The position numbers and the translations under genes were made by a program. A stretch of 24,708 bases of DNA from positions 1 to 24,708 of the forward strand of contig DATITA010000127.1 in NCBI GenBank assembly GCA_035468355.1, written 5' to 3'. Position 1 is the first letter of the stretch, and every line of letters starts with the position of its first letter. The notes below the pieces were generated by a model. That model was given only the letters and a program-made list of their open reading frames with translations, had not been told where the DNA came from and made no database searches. The DNA is from DATKSS01 sp035468355 (lineage in GTDB: Bacteria > Chloroflexota > Dormibacteria > Dormibacterales > Dormibacteraceae). Shown piece by piece: positions 23,181-24,708 of the stretch.

Positions 23181-24708
23181 TTCAGCGCAAGCTCGAGGTC
23201 AAATATCTCCCGTTCGATAGGACGACTCGCGTGCCCCCGGGCACCACGCTCTTCAGCGCGGCCCACTGGATCGGCCTCCCCATCGATTCCACGTGCGGCG
23301 GCCGAGGCACTTGCGGAAAGTGCAAGGTGCGCCTGGTCCGGGGTTGTCCTGATGCCGAAACGGCCGACCACCGGCAGCTGCGACCCGCCGAGATCGCCGA
23401 CGGGTGGCGCCTCTCGTGCCAGGCGCGCATCTACGAGGACATGACGTGCGAGGTCCCGCAGCTTCTCCGCGTTCCCAAGGCGGCGACCATGGGCCTGGGC
23501 CGGCTCGTCATCCTCGACCCCAACATCCGCAAGGTCTACCTCGAGCTGGCCGAGCCGACGCTGGAGGACCAGCGCAGCGACGTCGCCCGTCTGAGGGAGG
23601 CGCTGACCGTCGAGGGCCATGACATGGTGGCCGGGGTTGCGGTGCTGCGAACACTGCCTCGCGTGTTGCGCGAGGCCGGGTTCCGCGTCACTGCGGTGCT
23701 CGCGGGGGAGGACCTGGTGGCAGTGGAGGCCGGGGACACGACCAGCGAGTGCTTCGGGGTGGCGTTCGACGTCGGCACGACGACGCTGGTCGGCACCCTG
23801 ATGAACCTGCGCACCGGGATGGCTGCGTCGGTGCTCTCCACCCTCAACGGGCAGGCGCCGTTCGGGGCCGACGTCATCTCGCGCATCAGCCACGGCATGA
23901 ATGGACCTGAGTCGGTCCTCGAGCTGCAGGCCGCGGTCGTGGGCACGATGAACTCGATCCTCGCCGAGCTCTACCGCGACGCGGGCGTCCCGGTCGCCTG
24001 CGTGTACGAAGCCGTGGTCGTCGGGAACGCCACCATGCTCCATTTGCTGTTCGGCATCGACCCCAGCCCGCTCGCGGTGATGCCGTTCACGCCGGCGTTC
24101 ATGGAACCGATGAGCGTCGCCGCGAGCGAGGTGGGACTCGACATCCACCCGCAGGGCTACATCCAGACCCTGCCCGCGCTCGGCGCCTACGTGGGCGCCG
24201 ACATCGTGGCCGGCGTGCTGGCCACGAACATCGTGCGCGAGGACAGGATGCGAGTGTTCGTCGACGTAGGCACCAACGGCGAGATCGTGCTGGGCAACGC
24301 CCAGCGGGCGCTGGCCACCGCGGCGCCGGCGGGCCCCGCGTTCGAGGGCAGCCAGATCCGCTGCGGCATGCGGGCCACGGTCGGCGCGATCGAAGGAGTG
24401 CAGCTCGGCGGCACCGTCGAGCTGCAGGTGATCGGCGGCGACGTGCCGCCCGAGGGCATCTGCGGATCGGGCCTGGTCGACGCGGTGGCGCAGCTTCTGC
24501 TGGCCGGGTTGCTCGACCACTCCGGCCGCATGAAGACGGCCGGCGACGTGCCCGGCCACCCGCTGCGCGAGCGACTCATCGAGGTCGACGGTGTGCGGGC
24601 GTTCCTGCTCGCCGACGGCGTCTACCTGAGCCAGAAGGACGTCCGCGAGCTGCAGTTCGCCAAGGGCTCGATCGCCACCGGCATCAAGGTGCTGATGGAC
24701 ATCCTCGG
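23177..24708 (+). CDS. Reductive activator of corrinoid proteins (2Fe-2S + ASKHA ATPase), partial at window end
   Basis: The open frame from ATG 23177 to the right edge gives 510 residues with no stop. Residues 1-95 form a plant-type [2Fe-2S] ferredoxin domain with C40, C46, C49 and C81 (STCGGRGTCGKC...LSCQ). From about residue 190 comes an ASKHA-type ATPase: AFDVGTTTLVG, VVVGNATMLHLL, FVDVGTNGEIV and ICGSGLVDAV. This domain order is that of RACo-type activators, which use ATP to return inactive Co(II) to Co(I). It thus maintains the corrinoid protein encoded upstream. The ferredoxin domain separates it from RamA-type activators, which carry a C-terminal 4Fe-4S domain. The C-terminal end lies outside the window. 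Confidence 0.92.
   Translation, partial: MIQRKLEVKYLPFDRTTRVPPGTTLFSAAHWIGLPIDSTCGGRGTCGKCKVRLVRGCPDAETADHRQLRPAEIADGWRLSCQARIYEDMTCEVPQLLRVPKAATMGLGRLVILDPNIRKVYLELAEPTLEDQRSDVARLREALTVEGHDMVAGVAVLRTLPRVLREAGFRVTAVLAGEDLVAVEAGDTTSECFGVAFDVGTTTLVGTLMNLRTGMAASVLSTLNGQAPFGADVISRISHGMNGPESVLELQAAVVGTMNSILAELYRDAGVPVACVYEAVVVGNATMLHLLFGIDPSPLAVMPFTPAFMEPMSVAASEVGLDIHPQGYIQTLPALGAYVGADIVAGVLATNIVREDRMRVFVDVGTNGEIVLGNAQRALATAAPAGPAFEGSQIRCGMRATVGAIEGVQLGGTVELQVIGGDVPPEGICGSGLVDAVAQLLLAGLLDHSGRMKTAGDVPGHPLRERLIEVDGVRAFLLADGVYLSQKDVRELQFAKGSIATGIKVLMDIL

Noticed and set aside
23138..24559. Long - strand open frame opposite the corrinoid activator
   Set aside because: The + strand frame has a 2Fe-2S motif and ASKHA motifs; the - strand product is low-complexity shadow.
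1..24708. CRISPR arrays, insertion sequences, phage genes, rRNA
   Set aside because: No repeat-spacer pattern, transposase, integrase or structural RNA motif was seen when reading both strands; the only notable direct repeat is the 29-base one flanking the protease.

Overview
The window is GC-rich, bacterial, and almost fully coding, with short operon-style junctions and frequent GTG/TTG starts. Several features suggest a Gram-positive-type (Terrabacteria) high-GC bacterium, such as an actinomycete or a Chloroflexota/Dormibacterota relative: a PPA1498-type metallophosphoesterase, a short MetF-like protein, a membrane FeS ETF oxidoreductase and a lipoprotein solute-binding protein. The lineage is inferred, not proven. 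No rRNA, tRNA, IS element or CRISPR array was recognised.

Region 1 (1-10811, + strand) is a catabolic operon. It holds the tail of an unknown gene, an APC-type amine/amino-acid permease, an iron-type alcohol dehydrogenase, an aldehyde dehydrogenase, a possible 39-residue ORF, a dimethylglycine/sarcosine dehydrogenase-like flavoprotein fused to a GcvT folate domain, EtfB, EtfA, and a membrane FeS/CCG-domain oxidoreductase. Electrons from N-demethylation would pass to ETF and then to the quinone pool. The methyl carbon would pass to tetrahydrofolate.

Region 2 (10837-12165, - strand) is an accessory island. It has a single-chain aspartic protease with two DTG motifs and an unknown small gene. 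It is bounded by a vestigial copy of the 3' end of the FeS oxidoreductase gene.

Region 3 (12333-21488, - strand) reads, in transcription order: IclR regulator, solute-binding lipoprotein, two permeases, ATPase, metallophosphoesterase, MetF-like reductase, formate-THF ligase. It joins uptake to one-carbon oxidation (methyl-THF to methylene-THF; formyl-THF to formate plus ATP). FolD is not in the window.

Region 4 (21582-24708, + strand) diverges from the IclR gene. It encodes a corrinoid protein, a methyl-THF:corrinoid methyltransferase and the start of a reductive corrinoid activator (2Fe-2S plus ASKHA ATPase).

Together the genes fit a quaternary-amine (glycine betaine, perhaps choline) to glycine pathway. 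The first methyl would be removed by a corrinoid system and later ones by a flavoprotein, both feeding tetrahydrofolate. The substrate is an inference: the substrate-specific corrinoid methyltransferase (MttB/MtgB type) is not present in the window.
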